Below, in pieces: positions 27,560 to 37,231 of a DNA stretch of 64,000 bases; within the stretch, counting starts at the first letter, position 1, and the number at the start of each line of letters is the position of its first letter. The position numbers and the translations under genes are program-made. Source of the DNA: Streptomyces sp. GS7 (GTDB taxonomy: Bacteria > Actinomycetota > Actinomycetes > Streptomycetales > Streptomycetaceae). Below the pieces are notes generated by a model that made no database searches, had not been told where the DNA came from, and worked only from the letters and a program-made list of their open reading frames with translations. The stretch is from the NCBI RefSeq assembly GCF_009834125.1, contig NZ_CP047146.1:4023501-4087500 (forward strand). The letters run 5' to 3'.

Positions 27560-30500
27560 ATGGTGACTGACGGGGAACTGCTCGGCCGGACACGTGACTT
27601 GGACTTCTTCATCAGCTACTCGCCCGCCGACGAACAATGGGCGTCCTGGATCGCGTGGACCCTGGAGGAAGCCGGGTACCGCACCGTCATCCAGGCGTGG
27701 GACTTCGTCGCCGGCACCAACTTCATCGACTTCATGGACCGCGGTGTCAGCGAATCCGTCGCCGTCATCGCCGTCCTCTCCGGCCACTACGGCCGCTCCA
27801 CCTACGGCCGCATGGAATGGCAGGCCGCGCTCCGCGCCGAACCGGAGCAGCCCGAACGCAAGCTGCTCACCGTCCGCGTCGAGGACGTCCCCATCGAGGG
27901 CCTCCTCGCCACCATCACCTACGTCGACCTGGTCGGCGTCCCCGACGCCGCGACCGCCCGCAGCATGCTGCTCACCCGTGTCGGCCAGGCCGTCGAGGGC
28001 CGCGCCCGCCCCGGCCGCCGCCCCGGCTACCCCGGCTCCGCCACCGCCAGCGGCTCCTTGCAACTGCCCGGGCCCGCCACCGCCGCCGACGACCGGCAAC
28101 GGCCGCTCGGCCGTACCGGCTGGTCCGGCCGCCGCCGCCCCGCCCGGGCGCCCCGCTACCCGCAGGCTCCCGGTGCGGCTCGCGACCAGGGCGCCCTGAC
28201 GGTCCTGCACCTCGCCGGCCCCGACTTCGGCCGCGGCCGCGAACCCGACGCGCTGCGCCGGGAGATCCGCGGCGATCTCGTCGAGCTGAAGGACGCCGGC
28301 GCCCCGGCGCCCGACCTCCTCGTCGTCACCGGTGACCTCACCGCCTCCGGCAGCCCCCGCGAATGCGACCAGGCCCTCAGCTTCCTCACCGGGCTGCGCT
28401 CCCAGCTCGACCTGCCGCCGCAGCGGGTCATCGTCGTCCCCGGAAACCAGGACGTCAGTCAGGCTGCCTGCCGCGGATACTTCCACACCTGCGAGGCCGA
28501 CGAGATCCCGCCGCAGCCCCCGTACTGGCCCAAGTGGCGCCACTACACCCGCCTTTTCCGAGGCCTCTACGAGGGCCTCGACACCGTCTTCGACAGCGAC
28601 CAGCCCTGGACCCTCTTCCCGGTGCCCGAACTCCACACCGTCGTGGCCGGGTTCAACTCCTCCATCGCCGCCAGCCACCGCCCCGACGACCAGTACGGCT
28701 TCCTCGGCCGCGACCAGGCCGCCTGGTTCGCCGAGGCACTGCGCGGCTATGAGGAGGAGGGCTGGCTGCGCATCGGCGCGCTCCGCCACCCGCTCACCGG
28801 CCGCCGCCGCCCCCAGGACGCCCCCGGCGGCCCCGGCACGCTCCGCGACGTCGACACGTTCACCCGCCTCGCCGCGCCCCGCCTCCACTTCGTCCTGCAC
28901 GGCCCCAGCGGCGGCCCCCGCACCACCGGCGGCGAGCCTGCCCACGACCACCTGCCGCTCCAGAACGGCACCCTGCCGCTGTACGGTTCGGTCGCCCCCG
29001 CCCGGTTCGAGCTGCTGCGCGTCACCGCCGACGGCGTCACCCGCTGGACCGGCGACGGTGGCACCGAACCGGCTGTCTTCCCCGTCGCCTGGCACGGCGC
29101 CGGACGGATCTTCACCCGGCCCGGTGACCCCGCGGCCTCGCCCGCCGCCGTCCCGCCCTCCGACAACCGCGCCGTCGACGAGCCCGCCGACTCCCTCGCC
29201 GAACGCGTCAAGGAGGTCTGCCGCGCTCGCCAGGAAGGCGTCCGCCTCCGCGACGTTCCCCGCGCGGCCCCTGACGACCTCGCCCAGATCATGGTCACCT
29301 GGAGCGATGAGGGCGTCGTACGCCAGCACCGCATCGCCGTCCACCCCGGCACCCCCACCGACGCCGAACTCGACCGCTTTCTCGCCCAGGCCCACGCCAC
29401 CGACACCGGTTCCGAGGCCGAGCTGGTCCACGACGGCCCGCCGCCCGAGCAGTCCCTGCGCGAACGCGCCGGGCGCCGCGGCGTCCGCGTCCGCAGCTTC
29501 CTGGAGTTCCAGGGCCTCCTCGACCTGCGCACCTACGTCACCGCCCAGACCGCCCAGCTGAGCAACGACGACCGCTACGCCCCCGACCTCTACCTCCCGC
29601 AGCGCTACCGCGACGCCGAACGCCCCGACGCCGACGAGCGAGACAACCTCGTCGAAGCCATGCTGCAGCTGCTGGAGACCGACCACGGCCGCTTTCTGCT
29701 GCTCCTCGGCGACTTCGGACACGGCAAGACCTTCGCCCTGCGCGAGCTGGCCCGCCGCATACCCGAACGCCTCCCGCACCTCACCCCGCTGCTCATCCCG
29801 CTGCACACCCTCGACCGCGCCCACAGCCTCGAAGGGCTCGTCGCCGCGCACCTCGCCGGCCACGACGTCGACACCATCGACCTGCGCGCCCTGCGCTACA
29901 TGCTCGGCCAGGGCCGCGTCGTCCTCCTCTTCGACGGCTTCGACGAACTCGTCAACCGCGTCAGCTACGACCGCGCCGCCGACCACCTCCAAGTCCTCCT
30001 CAACGCCGCCGTCGACAGCGCCAAGATCGTGGTCAGCAGCCGCACCCAGCACTTCAAGTCGCACGACCAGATCCTCACCGCTCTCGGCGAACGCGTCGGC
30101 CTGCTCCCGCAGCGCCGCATCCTCGCCGTCGAGGGCTTCGTCCCCGAACAGGTCCGCGCCTACCTCGTCAACCGCTACGGCGACGAGGAGACCGCCGACC
30201 GCCGCTTCGAACTCCTCGGCAACATCCCCGACCTGCTCGCCCTGTGCGCCAACCCCCGGCTGCTCAGTTTCGTCGCCGACCTCGACCCCGACCAGCTGCG
30301 CGCCGTGGCGGGCGCGGGGCGCGCCCTGAGCCCCGCCCGGCTCTACGAGGACGTGTTCACCGCCTGGCTCGCCCACGAGGAACGCCGCGGTCAGGGCGGC
30401 CCCGGCGCCGCCCCCGGCCTCACCCTCGACCACCTCTGGGCCGCCGTCACCGCCCTCGCCCGCCGCCTGTGGGAGACCGGCCGCAACGCCCTGCACCTCG

Positions 30501-33379
30501 ACGAGCTGACCGACACCGTCGCCACCGCCCTCGCAGGACTCGCCGGCACCACCCTCACCACCCAGGAGAGCGCCCAGGCCGTCGGCGCCGGAAGCCTGCT
30601 GATCCGCACCGACGACGGCCTGTTCCAGTTCATTCACGGCTCCGTCGTCGAATGGCTGATCGCCCGCGAGGCCGCCGACCGCCTCGCCGAAGGCGACAGC
30701 ACCCTGCTCGCCGCCCGCCCGCTGAGCGCCCTCGCCGTCGAGTTCTTCTGCGACCTCGCCGACCACGACCTCAGTACCGCCTGGGTCCGCACCGTCCTCA
30801 ACGCCCCCGGGCCCGGCGTCAGTGACGCGGCCCGCGCCAACGCCGTCCGCGTCATCGACCGGCTCCGCGTCCCCGCCGGCGCCGACCTGCGTGCCGCCCG
30901 TCTCTCCGGCGAGGACCTCTCCGGCCGCGACCTCTCCGGCGTCGATCTCACCGGCGCCGACCTCACCGACACCCGCCTCATCGGCGCCAACCTCTCCGGC
31001 GCCGTGCTGCGCGACACCCGCCTCAACGGCGCCCGCCTCGACCACGCCGACCTCTCCGGCGCCGACCTCTCCGGCGCCGACCTGCGCGGCGCCCGTCTCA
31101 CCCGCGCCGACCTGCGCGGCGCCCGCCTGACCCGCAGCCGCTGGCACCGTGCCGCGCTCATCGACCCGCTCACCGACCCGCAAGTCCGCGCCGCCCCCGA
31201 ACTGCGTACCGCCGCCCTCGCCCCCGGCATGCCCGTCGAGGTCGGCTTCCGCCCCGCCGCCGTCGGCGTCCCGTACGGCTTCGACATGCGCACCAGCCGG
31301 CTGCCCGAACCCGTCTCATACAGCCCCGGGGGCGAACTCCTCGCCGTGGGCACCGAGGACGGCGGCGTGCTCGTCTGCGCCGCCGACACCGGCCGCGCGC
31401 TGCGCACTCTGCACGGCCACGAAGGCCGCGTCTACGCCGTGAAGTTCCGCTCCCGGGTCCTCGCCACCGGCAGCTCCGACGGCACCGTACGCCTGTGGGA
31501 CCCGGTCTCCGGACGCCAGCTGCACCGCCTGGACGTCCACCCCGGCGGCGTCTGGCCGGTCTCCCTCGACGACGCCGGGACCCTCGTCGCCACCGGCGAC
31601 GCCGACGGCCTGGTCACCCTCTGGGACACCGCCACCGGCGAACCGCTGCACCGGCTCCCCGGCCACACCGCCCCCGTCTACACCGCGGTGTTCAGCGCCG
31701 ACGGGCACACCCTCGTCACCGGCGACGCCGCCGCCAACCTCCGCATCTGGGACACCCGCACAGGAGAGTGCACCGGCAGCCTCGACGGCCACGAAGGCGC
31801 CGTGTTCCGCGCCCGGTTCAGCCCCGACGGCACCCTCCTGGCCACCGGCGACCACGGCGCCGACGGCCACGGCACGGTCCGCGTATGGCACCTCGCCGAC
31901 CGCCGCCTGCTCCACACCTTCACGGGCCACACCGGCCGCGTCTACACCCTCGACTTCCACCCCGAGGGCGTCCTCCTGGTGAGCGGCGACACCGACGGCC
32001 AGGTCCGGCTGTGGGACCCGGTCGTCGGCGCCCCCGCCGGAGCCCTGGAGCGGTGCACCGGCGCCGTCTACCAGGTGATGTTCGGCAACGGCGGACGACT
32101 CCTCGCCGCCTGCGACAGCGACGGCACCGTCCGCCTGTGGCGCGTCGCACTCTCCGGCGGCCACCGCGCCATCAGCCTGCTGCGCCAGCAGCCCGTCGAA
32201 CACCGCGGCTCCGCCTGGGCCTGCCGCTTCCGCCCGCAGGACAGCCAGCTCGTCACCGTCGGCAACGACGGCGGCGCCCAGATCTGGAACGCCGACACCG
32301 GCCAGGGCCAGCGCATCCTGCGCGGCCACGGCCGCCGGGTCAACACCGTCGCCTTCAGCGCCGACGGCACCCGCCTCGCCACCAGCGGCAACGACGGAAT
32401 CGTCCGTCTCTGGGACGCCCACACCGGCCGCCGTACCGTTGAACTCACCGGCCACGGCGACCGGTTGGTCTCCGCGGTCTTCAGCCCCGCCGGACCGCTA
32501 CTCGGCACCGCCAGCAACGACGGCGACGTCTACCTGTGGAACGCCGTGACCGGCGAGTACCTCCGCGAGATCGACGTCGAAACCGACCACACCTGGGCCG
32601 AGGCGTTCAGTGTCGACGGCACGCTGCTCGCCACCGCCAACGACGACGACTCCGTGCGCCTGTGGTGGCGCGCCACCGGCGCCCATGTCGTCACCCTCGC
32701 CGACCACCGGGGCCGGGTGCGGTCCATCGCCTTCCGCGGCGACGGCACCGCCCTCGCCACCGGGTGCGACGACGGCCGGGTCCGCCTCTGGCACCAGGAG
32801 AGCGGCCGCCTGGAGGCCGAACTCGACGGCCACGACGACCGCGTATACGCCGTCGCCTTCGGCTCCGACAGCGACTGGTTGGCCAGCGCCTCCTGGGACG
32901 GCACCGCCGTCATCTGGCGCGACGGCGCCCCCCGCCATGTCCTGGCCGGACACCACGGACGGCTCTGGACGGCCGTCGCCCACCCCCGGCTGCCGCTGCT
33001 CGCCACCGCCGGCGACGACCGCGTCATCTGCCTCTGGGACGCCCGCACCGGCACCCGCACCGCCCGCCTCACCGGCCACACCGGGCGTGTCTTCTCCCTC
33101 GCCTTCAGCCCTGACGGCACCCGCCTGGCCAGCGGCAGCGAGGACGGCACGGTCCGCCTGTGGAACGTCCCCGCACCGGACGGCCAGCCCGCCCTGCACG
33201 CCACGCTCATCGGCGTCCCCGGCGGCTGGGCGGCGCTGACCCCCGAGGGCGGCTACAAGTACGAGGGCGAGGTGACCGGCGAGTTCTGGCACGTCGTCGG
33301 CATGGCCCGCTTCACCCCCGGCGAACTGGACGAGTATGTTCCCGGCGTCCACCGCCTCCCGCTCGACGCGGAGTTGTGA
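27560..33379 (+). CDS. TIR / pseudo-phosphoesterase / NACHT / pentapeptide / WD40 conflict protein
   Basis: A single 1939-residue protein. Residues 12-150 form a TIR domain (LDFFISYSPADEQWASWIAW) with a glutamate (E86 in YGRMEWQAAL) at the usual NADase position. Residues 212-500 resemble a calcineurin-like phosphoesterase, but key metal ligands are changed: HLAGPDFG instead of HxSDxH, VPGNQDV instead of GNHD, LHGPSG instead of GHxH; only TGDLT (D259) is normal. A NACHT-type NTPase follows, with Walker A GDFGHGKT (717-724) and Walker B VVLLFDGFDEL (D792). About 17 pentapeptide units (A/D-L/x) span 1110-1195. About 15 WD40 repeats (LWD ends) span 1250-1875, enough for two seven-blade propellers. 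This is the architecture of STAND/NACHT conflict or immune sensors: propellers sense, NACHT oligomerises, TIR degrades NAD or makes a signal. Role in defence is inference. Confidence 0.93.
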   Translation: MVTDGELLGRTRDLDFFISYSPADEQWASWIAWTLEEAGYRTVIQAWDFVAGTNFIDFMDRGVSESVAVIAVLSGHYGRSTYGRMEWQAALRAEPEQPERKLLTVRVEDVPIEGLLATITYVDLVGVPDAATARSMLLTRVGQAVEGRARPGRRPGYPGSATASGSLQLPGPATAADDRQRPLGRTGWSGRRRPARAPRYPQAPGAARDQGALTVLHLAGPDFGRGREPDALRREIRGDLVELKDAGAPAPDLLVVTGDLTASGSPRECDQALSFLTGLRSQLDLPPQRVIVVPGNQDVSQAACRGYFHTCEADEIPPQPPYWPKWRHYTRLFRGLYEGLDTVFDSDQPWTLFPVPELHTVVAGFNSSIAASHRPDDQYGFLGRDQAAWFAEALRGYEEEGWLRIGALRHPLTGRRRPQDAPGGPGTLRDVDTFTRLAAPRLHFVLHGPSGGPRTTGGEPAHDHLPLQNGTLPLYGSVAPARFELLRVTADGVTRWTGDGGTEPAVFPVAWHGAGRIFTRPGDPAASPAAVPPSDNRAVDEPADSLAERVKEVCRARQEGVRLRDVPRAAPDDLAQIMVTWSDEGVVRQHRIAVHPGTPTDAELDRFLAQAHATDTGSEAELVHDGPPPEQSLRERAGRRGVRVRSFLEFQGLLDLRTYVTAQTAQLSNDDRYAPDLYLPQRYRDAERPDADERDNLVEAMLQLLETDHGRFLLLLGDFGHGKTFALRELARRIPERLPHLTPLLIPLHTLDRAHSLEGLVAAHLAGHDVDTIDLRALRYMLGQGRVVLLFDGFDELVNRVSYDRAADHLQVLLNAAVDSAKIVVSSRTQHFKSHDQILTALGERVGLLPQRRILAVEGFVPEQVRAYLVNRYGDEETADRRFELLGNIPDLLALCANPRLLSFVADLDPDQLRAVAGAGRALSPARLYEDVFTAWLAHEERRGQGGPGAAPGLTLDHLWAAVTALARRLWETGRNALHLDELTDTVATALAGLAGTTLTTQESAQAVGAGSLLIRTDDGLFQFIHGSVVEWLIAREAADRLAEGDSTLLAARPLSALAVEFFCDLADHDLSTAWVRTVLNAPGPGVSDAARANAVRVIDRLRVPAGADLRAARLSGEDLSGRDLSGVDLTGADLTDTRLIGANLSGAVLRDTRLNGARLDHADLSGADLSGADLRGARLTRADLRGARLTRSRWHRAALIDPLTDPQVRAAPELRTAALAPGMPVEVGFRPAAVGVPYGFDMRTSRLPEPVSYSPGGELLAVGTEDGGVLVCAADTGRALRTLHGHEGRVYAVKFRSRVLATGSSDGTVRLWDPVSGRQLHRLDVHPGGVWPVSLDDAGTLVATGDADGLVTLWDTATGEPLHRLPGHTAPVYTAVFSADGHTLVTGDAAANLRIWDTRTGECTGSLDGHEGAVFRARFSPDGTLLATGDHGADGHGTVRVWHLADRRLLHTFTGHTGRVYTLDFHPEGVLLVSGDTDGQVRLWDPVVGAPAGALERCTGAVYQVMFGNGGRLLAACDSDGTVRLWRVALSGGHRAISLLRQQPVEHRGSAWACRFRPQDSQLVTVGNDGGAQIWNADTGQGQRILRGHGRRVNTVAFSADGTRLATSGNDGIVRLWDAHTGRRTVELTGHGDRLVSAVFSPAGPLLGTASNDGDVYLWNAVTGEYLREIDVETDHTWAEAFSVDGTLLATANDDDSVRLWWRATGAHVVTLADHRGRVRSIAFRGDGTALATGCDDGRVRLWHQESGRLEAELDGHDDRVYAVAFGSDSDWLASASWDGTAVIWRDGAPRHVLAGHHGRLWTAVAHPRLPLLATAGDDRVICLWDARTGTRTARLTGHTGRVFSLAFSPDGTRLASGSEDGTVRLWNVPAPDGQPALHATLIGVPGGWAALTPEGGYKYEGEVTGEFWHVVGMARFTPGELDEYVPGVHRLPLDAEL

Positions 33380-33382
33380 GAC

Positions 33383-34110
33383 ACGTCGGCCTCCTCCGGG
33401 ACCAGCTGCCCCTTGTTCTCGCCCTTGCGGACCCAGCCGTCGGCGATGCGGCCCTGGGCAAGTCCGTTCTGCGCGGCGGAGAGATGCTGGCGGGCGAGGC
33501 GGCGGGCGGTGTCCTCGGAGGACTTGAGCGCCATTACGCACATCATGCGGGCCAAGTGGCGATCGCTGTCGTTGACGAGGTTCATGCGGCCGCCAGTGGT
33601 GCCTGTGACGGGACGCTTGACGTATTTCGACGATGTCGATGAGGTCTTCGAGGTCCCGCGGCTGGCGGACGAGGCGGTCGAGGTCGTAGAAGATGACGCC
33701 GTCGATAACGCCGTGTGCGAGGTCGGCGAGGAGCAGTCGGAACTCGGGTCGCAGGACGATCCAGTCGATGGCGCCGTCGGGCTTGACGACTGATCCGGTC
33801 GATGGCGCCGTCGGGCTTGACGACATCGCGCTTTTTGAACGCTGAGGTGTCGTTCTCCCGGTAGATCTTCGCGGAGGGGCCCCAGCGTAGGCGGGTTCGG
33901 CTGTCTTCGGCGTCTTCGAGCTGGCGGTCGACGCCTGCTTCGAAGCCGAAGCGGTCGGAGGAGATGCGGAGCTAGGCGCCTGGGCGTTTCGGGGCGTACG
34001 CGGCCAGGTGGTCGTGGAGGTCGAGGGTGACCTGGCCTCCCCGGGCGTGTGCGGGAACGTCGAAGTCGTCCCAGACGGCTGGGGCTGTGGTCGGGGCGGT
34101 GGACACGGTG
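33383..34110 (-). pseudogene. Decayed serine recombinase (resolvase domain)
   Basis: Read across frames on the minus strand: RISSDRFGFEAGVDRQLEDA, KIYRENDTSAFKKRDVVKPD, then GVIDGVIFYDLDRLVRQPRD and LEDLIDIVE. In another frame follow GTTGGRMNLVNDSDRHLARM, LKSSEDTARRLARQHLSAAQ and VRKGENKGQLVPEEAD. These are the catalytic resolvase domain and the start of the recombinase domain of a large serine recombinase. A stop precedes LRISSD, at least two frameshifts occur (one at the tandem duplication 33765-33824), and the C-terminal half is gone: the relic ends four bases from the stop of the TIR-NACHT gene. Confidence 0.8.
33765..33824. repeat. 26-bp direct duplication inside the recombinase relic
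   Basis: TCGATGGCGCCGTCGGGCTT plus GACGAC at 33765-33790 is repeated exactly at 33799-33824, a period of 34 bases. The extra 34 bases shift the recombinase frame, so this duplication is one of the inactivating lesions. Confidence 0.85.
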
Positions 34111-34229
34111 TCGGCTCCTGGTGCTCGTCGGCTCCGATACCGGGCACTGTCCGTCGCACTCAGGGGTTTGGGGGTGCCGTGGATCCGCTGTAGGACCCGC
34201 GCCCGCCCGGGTGGATACTGACCACCACC

Positions 34230-34376
34230 ATGCGCATCGACTTTGATCCCGCTGACATGTCCCGCAACGAGTTCTACAGGCTGCTGACCGCGACGGTGGT
34301 GCCACGGCCGATCGCCTGGGTGTCGACCTACGATCCATACAGTGATTCAGCGAACCTTGCCCCTGCGAGGTTCTGA
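34230..34376 (+). pseudogene. Flavin reductase family, N-terminal fragment
   Basis: From ATG 34230 the frame gives MRIDFDPADMSRNEFYRLLT, then ATVVPRPIAWVSTYDPYSDS and ANLAPARF, and stops. This is the conserved start of flavin reductase-like FMN-binding split-barrel proteins (R-P-I-A-W-V-S-T ... N-L-A-P). Normal proteins are about 200 residues; here only 48 remain. The following 34377-34655 region has no supported gene, though a frame there (AYHQQTKNLLASHSPRQCGS, minus strand) could be transposase debris. Confidence 0.75.
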
Positions 34377-34655
34377 GGAAAGTGGTACCGGCCTGGGTGA
34401 CGTTGGCCCGGGTGAGAGAGCTCGGCAATGACCGGCAGTGAGCCGCACTGCCTCGGTGAGTGGCTCGCCAGCAGGTTCTTGGTCTGTTGGTGGTACGCGA
34501 CCTCCCCCTACTCCGACCTGCCGCAACGGGTGGAAATGCCCGATGTGAAGCCGAGTTGGTCCGCACCTGGCCCGGATCTTGGTACGTGGTGCCGGCGGGG
34601 GGAGCTTCCCGCGGTACTCCATGGCAATGTTGCGGCCGCCGTCCAGCCACCCGGG

Positions 34656-36935
34656 TCAGCCCGACTTCGGCGGCTTCTGCGCGTCGAAAGCGAACAGTGT
34701 GTTCTTGGCCGCGGCCACGATCACCGCACGCCCCGCAAGAGTCACCCGCGGGCTTGCGCCCGACCCGCCCGTCAAACCATCGGCCTGCGGATCTGTTGTC
34801 CACAGGGGTTTGCCATCGTGCGGCGACAGCGCGACCACCCGGCCGGTGGCCGAGCTGAAATACAGTGTGTCGGCTCCCGCAACAGGACCCGACGCGCCCT
34901 CCACGCCAGTCTGCCGCGACCACTTCTGCCGGCCGGTCGCGGGGTCGAGTGCTGTGACGAGACCGGTCTGCCCGCTCACGTAGACGGTGTTGTCCGCCAT
35001 CCCGGGCGTCCCTGCGTATGTCTTGGCCAGTCGGGAGTACGTGACCTTCCGCGAGGCCGGGTCGACCTGTGCCACCCCGTTGTAGCCGGCCGGATCCGTT
35101 CCCTCCATGTGTATCTGCAGGAGTACGAGCCTGCCGTAGGCGACGCCCATCGGCACGGCGGGGCCGTTGACCGCGATGGGCCTGCCCAGTGTCCCCGAGG
35201 CGCGGTCGACCGGGTACAGGGTGGGGTGGCGCACCGCAAAAGCATTCACTTCCGCATTCGTCGCGCACATCGCGACGAGCTGTGCGCCCATCGGCACGGG
35301 AGCGCACTGCGTACCCGCAGGGAATGGCGACGTCCATGTGACCTGACCGCTGTGCGCGTTGCGGGCCTCGAAGCGGGAGTTGGAAGCGTCGACCGTCACG
35401 ACGTCGGAGCCGATCACAATGGCGTCCTGAGTCCGATTCGTGACGGCCGTCGACTGGGCGCCGGACGGTACGGACCACAGCTCGCGGCCGTTGTTCGCGT
35501 CGAGGGCCACCACCTCGCTGTGAGGGTCCTTCGGGGCGTCCTGGGCGGCGAAGCGGTAGCCGAGCACCGTGTCGTCGGTGGCGCCCACCAGGTGAATGCC
35601 GTCGACGGGGACGCCGGGGCTCTTCGCCGTCCACACCCGCGAGCCGTCCTTGGCCCTGATACGGGTCGCGACAACACCGCCGCCCCCGCAGAACAGCGCG
35701 TCGCCGTGCGCGACGCAACGCAGTTCGTCGGGGATGTCTGGGCGACCGCCCGGCACGGTCTCGTGCCACGGCTTGAAGCCGTCCGGAAGTGCGGCACCTG
35801 ACGCCGCAAGGCTGTTGCCCTTGTCGCCGCCGCTGTTCCCCCCGAAGCCGCCCGCCGTGAGTGCGGCGACTCCTCCACCGATCGCTGCCACCGTGACCGC
35901 GACCGCGGCCGCGAGCATGGGGCGCCATCGGCGACGCAGTCGGGCGCCGACGGGGGTGTCGGCGCTCCCCGTATCGGGATCGGCCGGGGTGGTGGTCGGG
36001 GTTGCAGGTGTCGGGGTGGCTGGCGTCGGGGTTGCAGGTGTCGGGGTGGCTGGCGTCGCGACGTGATGCTGGGTGATCATGTCGCGGGTGCGGCCCGTGC
36101 CAACGCCGCTCGCGTCGGTCTGGCCGAGGTCGGCCGGCAGGTCCCGTAGCAGCACGAGGAGTTCGTCCGCCGAGGGGCGCCCGTTGGGCTCCTTGGTCAG
36201 GCACGACTCGACGACCGTGCGCAAGGCCACCGGCACGTCATCGAGCGACGGCTCCTCGTGCACCACCTGATACGCAGCTATGTACGGGCTGTCCGCGTCG
36301 AAGGGCCCGTGGCCCGTCGCTGCGTACGCCAGCAGCGTCCCCAGCGAGAAGACATCGGACTGCGGCCCCACACCGCGCGGCGCCTGCAACTGCTCCGGCG
36401 ACATGAAGGGCGGCGTACCGATGACCCGCCCTGTATTCGTCAGTGTCTGCTGGTCCACGGCGCGCGAAATGCCGAAGTCGATGACGCGTGGGCCCTCGGG
36501 CGAGAGCACGACGTTCGAGGGCTTCAGGTCACGGTGGACGACCCCCACCCGGTGGATGTCCCGCAGCGCCTCCGCCAGCCCGATGGCGAGCCTCCTCAGC
36601 TCCGCTCCGCTCAGCGGGCCCTTCGTGGCGATGCGCCGGGCGAGCGTGTGCCCCTGGATATAGGTCGTCGCCATCCACGGCTGCTCGGCCTCAGGGGCGG
36701 CGTCGACCACGGCGGCAGTGAACGCGCCGCTCACCCGCCTCGCCGCCGTTACCTCCCGCTGGAAGCGGATGCGGAACTCGTCGTCCGCCGCGAACTGAGG
36801 GTGGATCAGTTTGATGGCGACAGGTCGCCCCGAACTCGTACGGGCGAGAAAGACCGTGCCCATGCCGCCCGAGCCGAGCCGCGCCTCAAGCGGATAACCG
36901 CCGATCTCGGCTGGATCACCTGCGCGCAGCGACAC
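34656..36935 (-). CDS. Receptor-like Ser/Thr protein kinase with PQQ beta-propeller
   Basis: The protein is 759 residues from GTG 36935; GGGAGG and GGGAAGA precede it. The kinase domain covers 15-275: glycine loop ARLGSGGMGTVFLARTSSGR, VAIKLIHP lysine, catalytic VVHRDLKPSNVVLS, DFGIS, and MSPEQLQA. A proline/threonine linker with (TPATP)n units follows, then one membrane segment MLAAAVAVTVAAIGGGVAAL (about 348-367) and an extracellular PQQ-type propeller of about 370 residues (DGSRVWTAKSPGVPVDGI, LDANNGRELWSVPSGAQS, LDPATGRQKWSRQTG). It is of the PknB/PknD type, in which the propeller senses an external ligand and the kinase phosphorylates cytosolic targets. All catalytic residues are present. 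It stands alone next to an IS element. Confidence 0.93.
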   Translation of the reverse strand: MSLRAGDPAEIGGYPLEARLGSGGMGTVFLARTSSGRPVAIKLIHPQFAADDEFRIRFQREVTAARRVSGAFTAAVVDAAPEAEQPWMATTYIQGHTLARRIATKGPLSGAELRRLAIGLAEALRDIHRVGVVHRDLKPSNVVLSPEGPRVIDFGISRAVDQQTLTNTGRVIGTPPFMSPEQLQAPRGVGPQSDVFSLGTLLAYAATGHGPFDADSPYIAAYQVVHEEPSLDDVPVALRTVVESCLTKEPNGRPSADELLVLLRDLPADLGQTDASGVGTGRTRDMITQHHVATPATPTPATPTPATPTPATPTTTPADPDTGSADTPVGARLRRRWRPMLAAAVAVTVAAIGGGVAALTAGGFGGNSGGDKGNSLAASGAALPDGFKPWHETVPGGRPDIPDELRCVAHGDALFCGGGGVVATRIRAKDGSRVWTAKSPGVPVDGIHLVGATDDTVLGYRFAAQDAPKDPHSEVVALDANNGRELWSVPSGAQSTAVTNRTQDAIVIGSDVVTVDASNSRFEARNAHSGQVTWTSPFPAGTQCAPVPMGAQLVAMCATNAEVNAFAVRHPTLYPVDRASGTLGRPIAVNGPAVPMGVAYGRLVLLQIHMEGTDPAGYNGVAQVDPASRKVTYSRLAKTYAGTPGMADNTVYVSGQTGLVTALDPATGRQKWSRQTGVEGASGPVAGADTLYFSSATGRVVALSPHDGKPLWTTDPQADGLTGGSGASPRVTLAGRAVIVAAAKNTLFAFDAQKPPKSG
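35998..36058. repeat. 30-bp tandem repeat encoding the kinase linker
   Basis: Two full units of GGGGTTGCAGGTGTCGGGGT followed by GGCTGGCGTC plus partial units encode the repeated TPATPTPATP linker of the kinase. The tandem unit can change linker length by slippage in steps of ten residues. Confidence 0.8.
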
Positions 36936-37100
36936 TCTTCCCGACCTCCCGTCCCCCGTGCACCTCTGCCACCACGGGCCTGCGTACCTGTCCTGTACAC
37001 AAACTAGCCGCAGGGCAGTACAGCAGAGCAAAGCGGGTGACGAACAGGGACCCCGGGGCTGCTCCCGTGCCGCACACGACGGAGCCCCGCCAAGAGGAGT

Positions 37101-37200
37101 GCGGATTCCGGAGGTTGGTGCACACCGTGGTCGGTTGATCAGGCCGCGAGGGTGGATTCCAGGGGTTGTTGCCACACGTGGTTGGTTGATCAGGCCGTGA
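37101..37200. repeat. 51-bp imperfect tandem repeat upstream of the kinase
   Basis: Two units each contain GGATTCC (37103 and 37154) and GGTTGATCAGGCCG (37133 and 37184), with a constant 51-base spacing. They lie between the kinase gene and the left end of the IS3-like element. The function is unknown; they could be regulator sites. Confidence 0.7.
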
Positions 37201-37231
37201 GCAGTGGACCGCTCCGGGATCGGTGGAGGCT

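Noticed and set aside
27515..31183. A 1222-codon open frame on the minus strand under the TIR-NACHT-WD40 gene
   Set aside because: It is the mirror of a very GC3-rich gene; composition is Gly/Ala/Val/Glu-only low complexity with no domain, while the plus strand shows clear TIR, NACHT and WD40 motifs.
35998..36058. Regular 30-bp repeats that could suggest a small CRISPR-like array
   Set aside because: The units are contiguous without spacers and lie in frame inside the kinase linker, encoding TPATP repeats.
37101..37200. 51-bp repeats as a possible CRISPR or attachment site
   Set aside because: There are only two imperfect units, with no spacer-like variability and no recombinase of matching type; kept only as a repeat.
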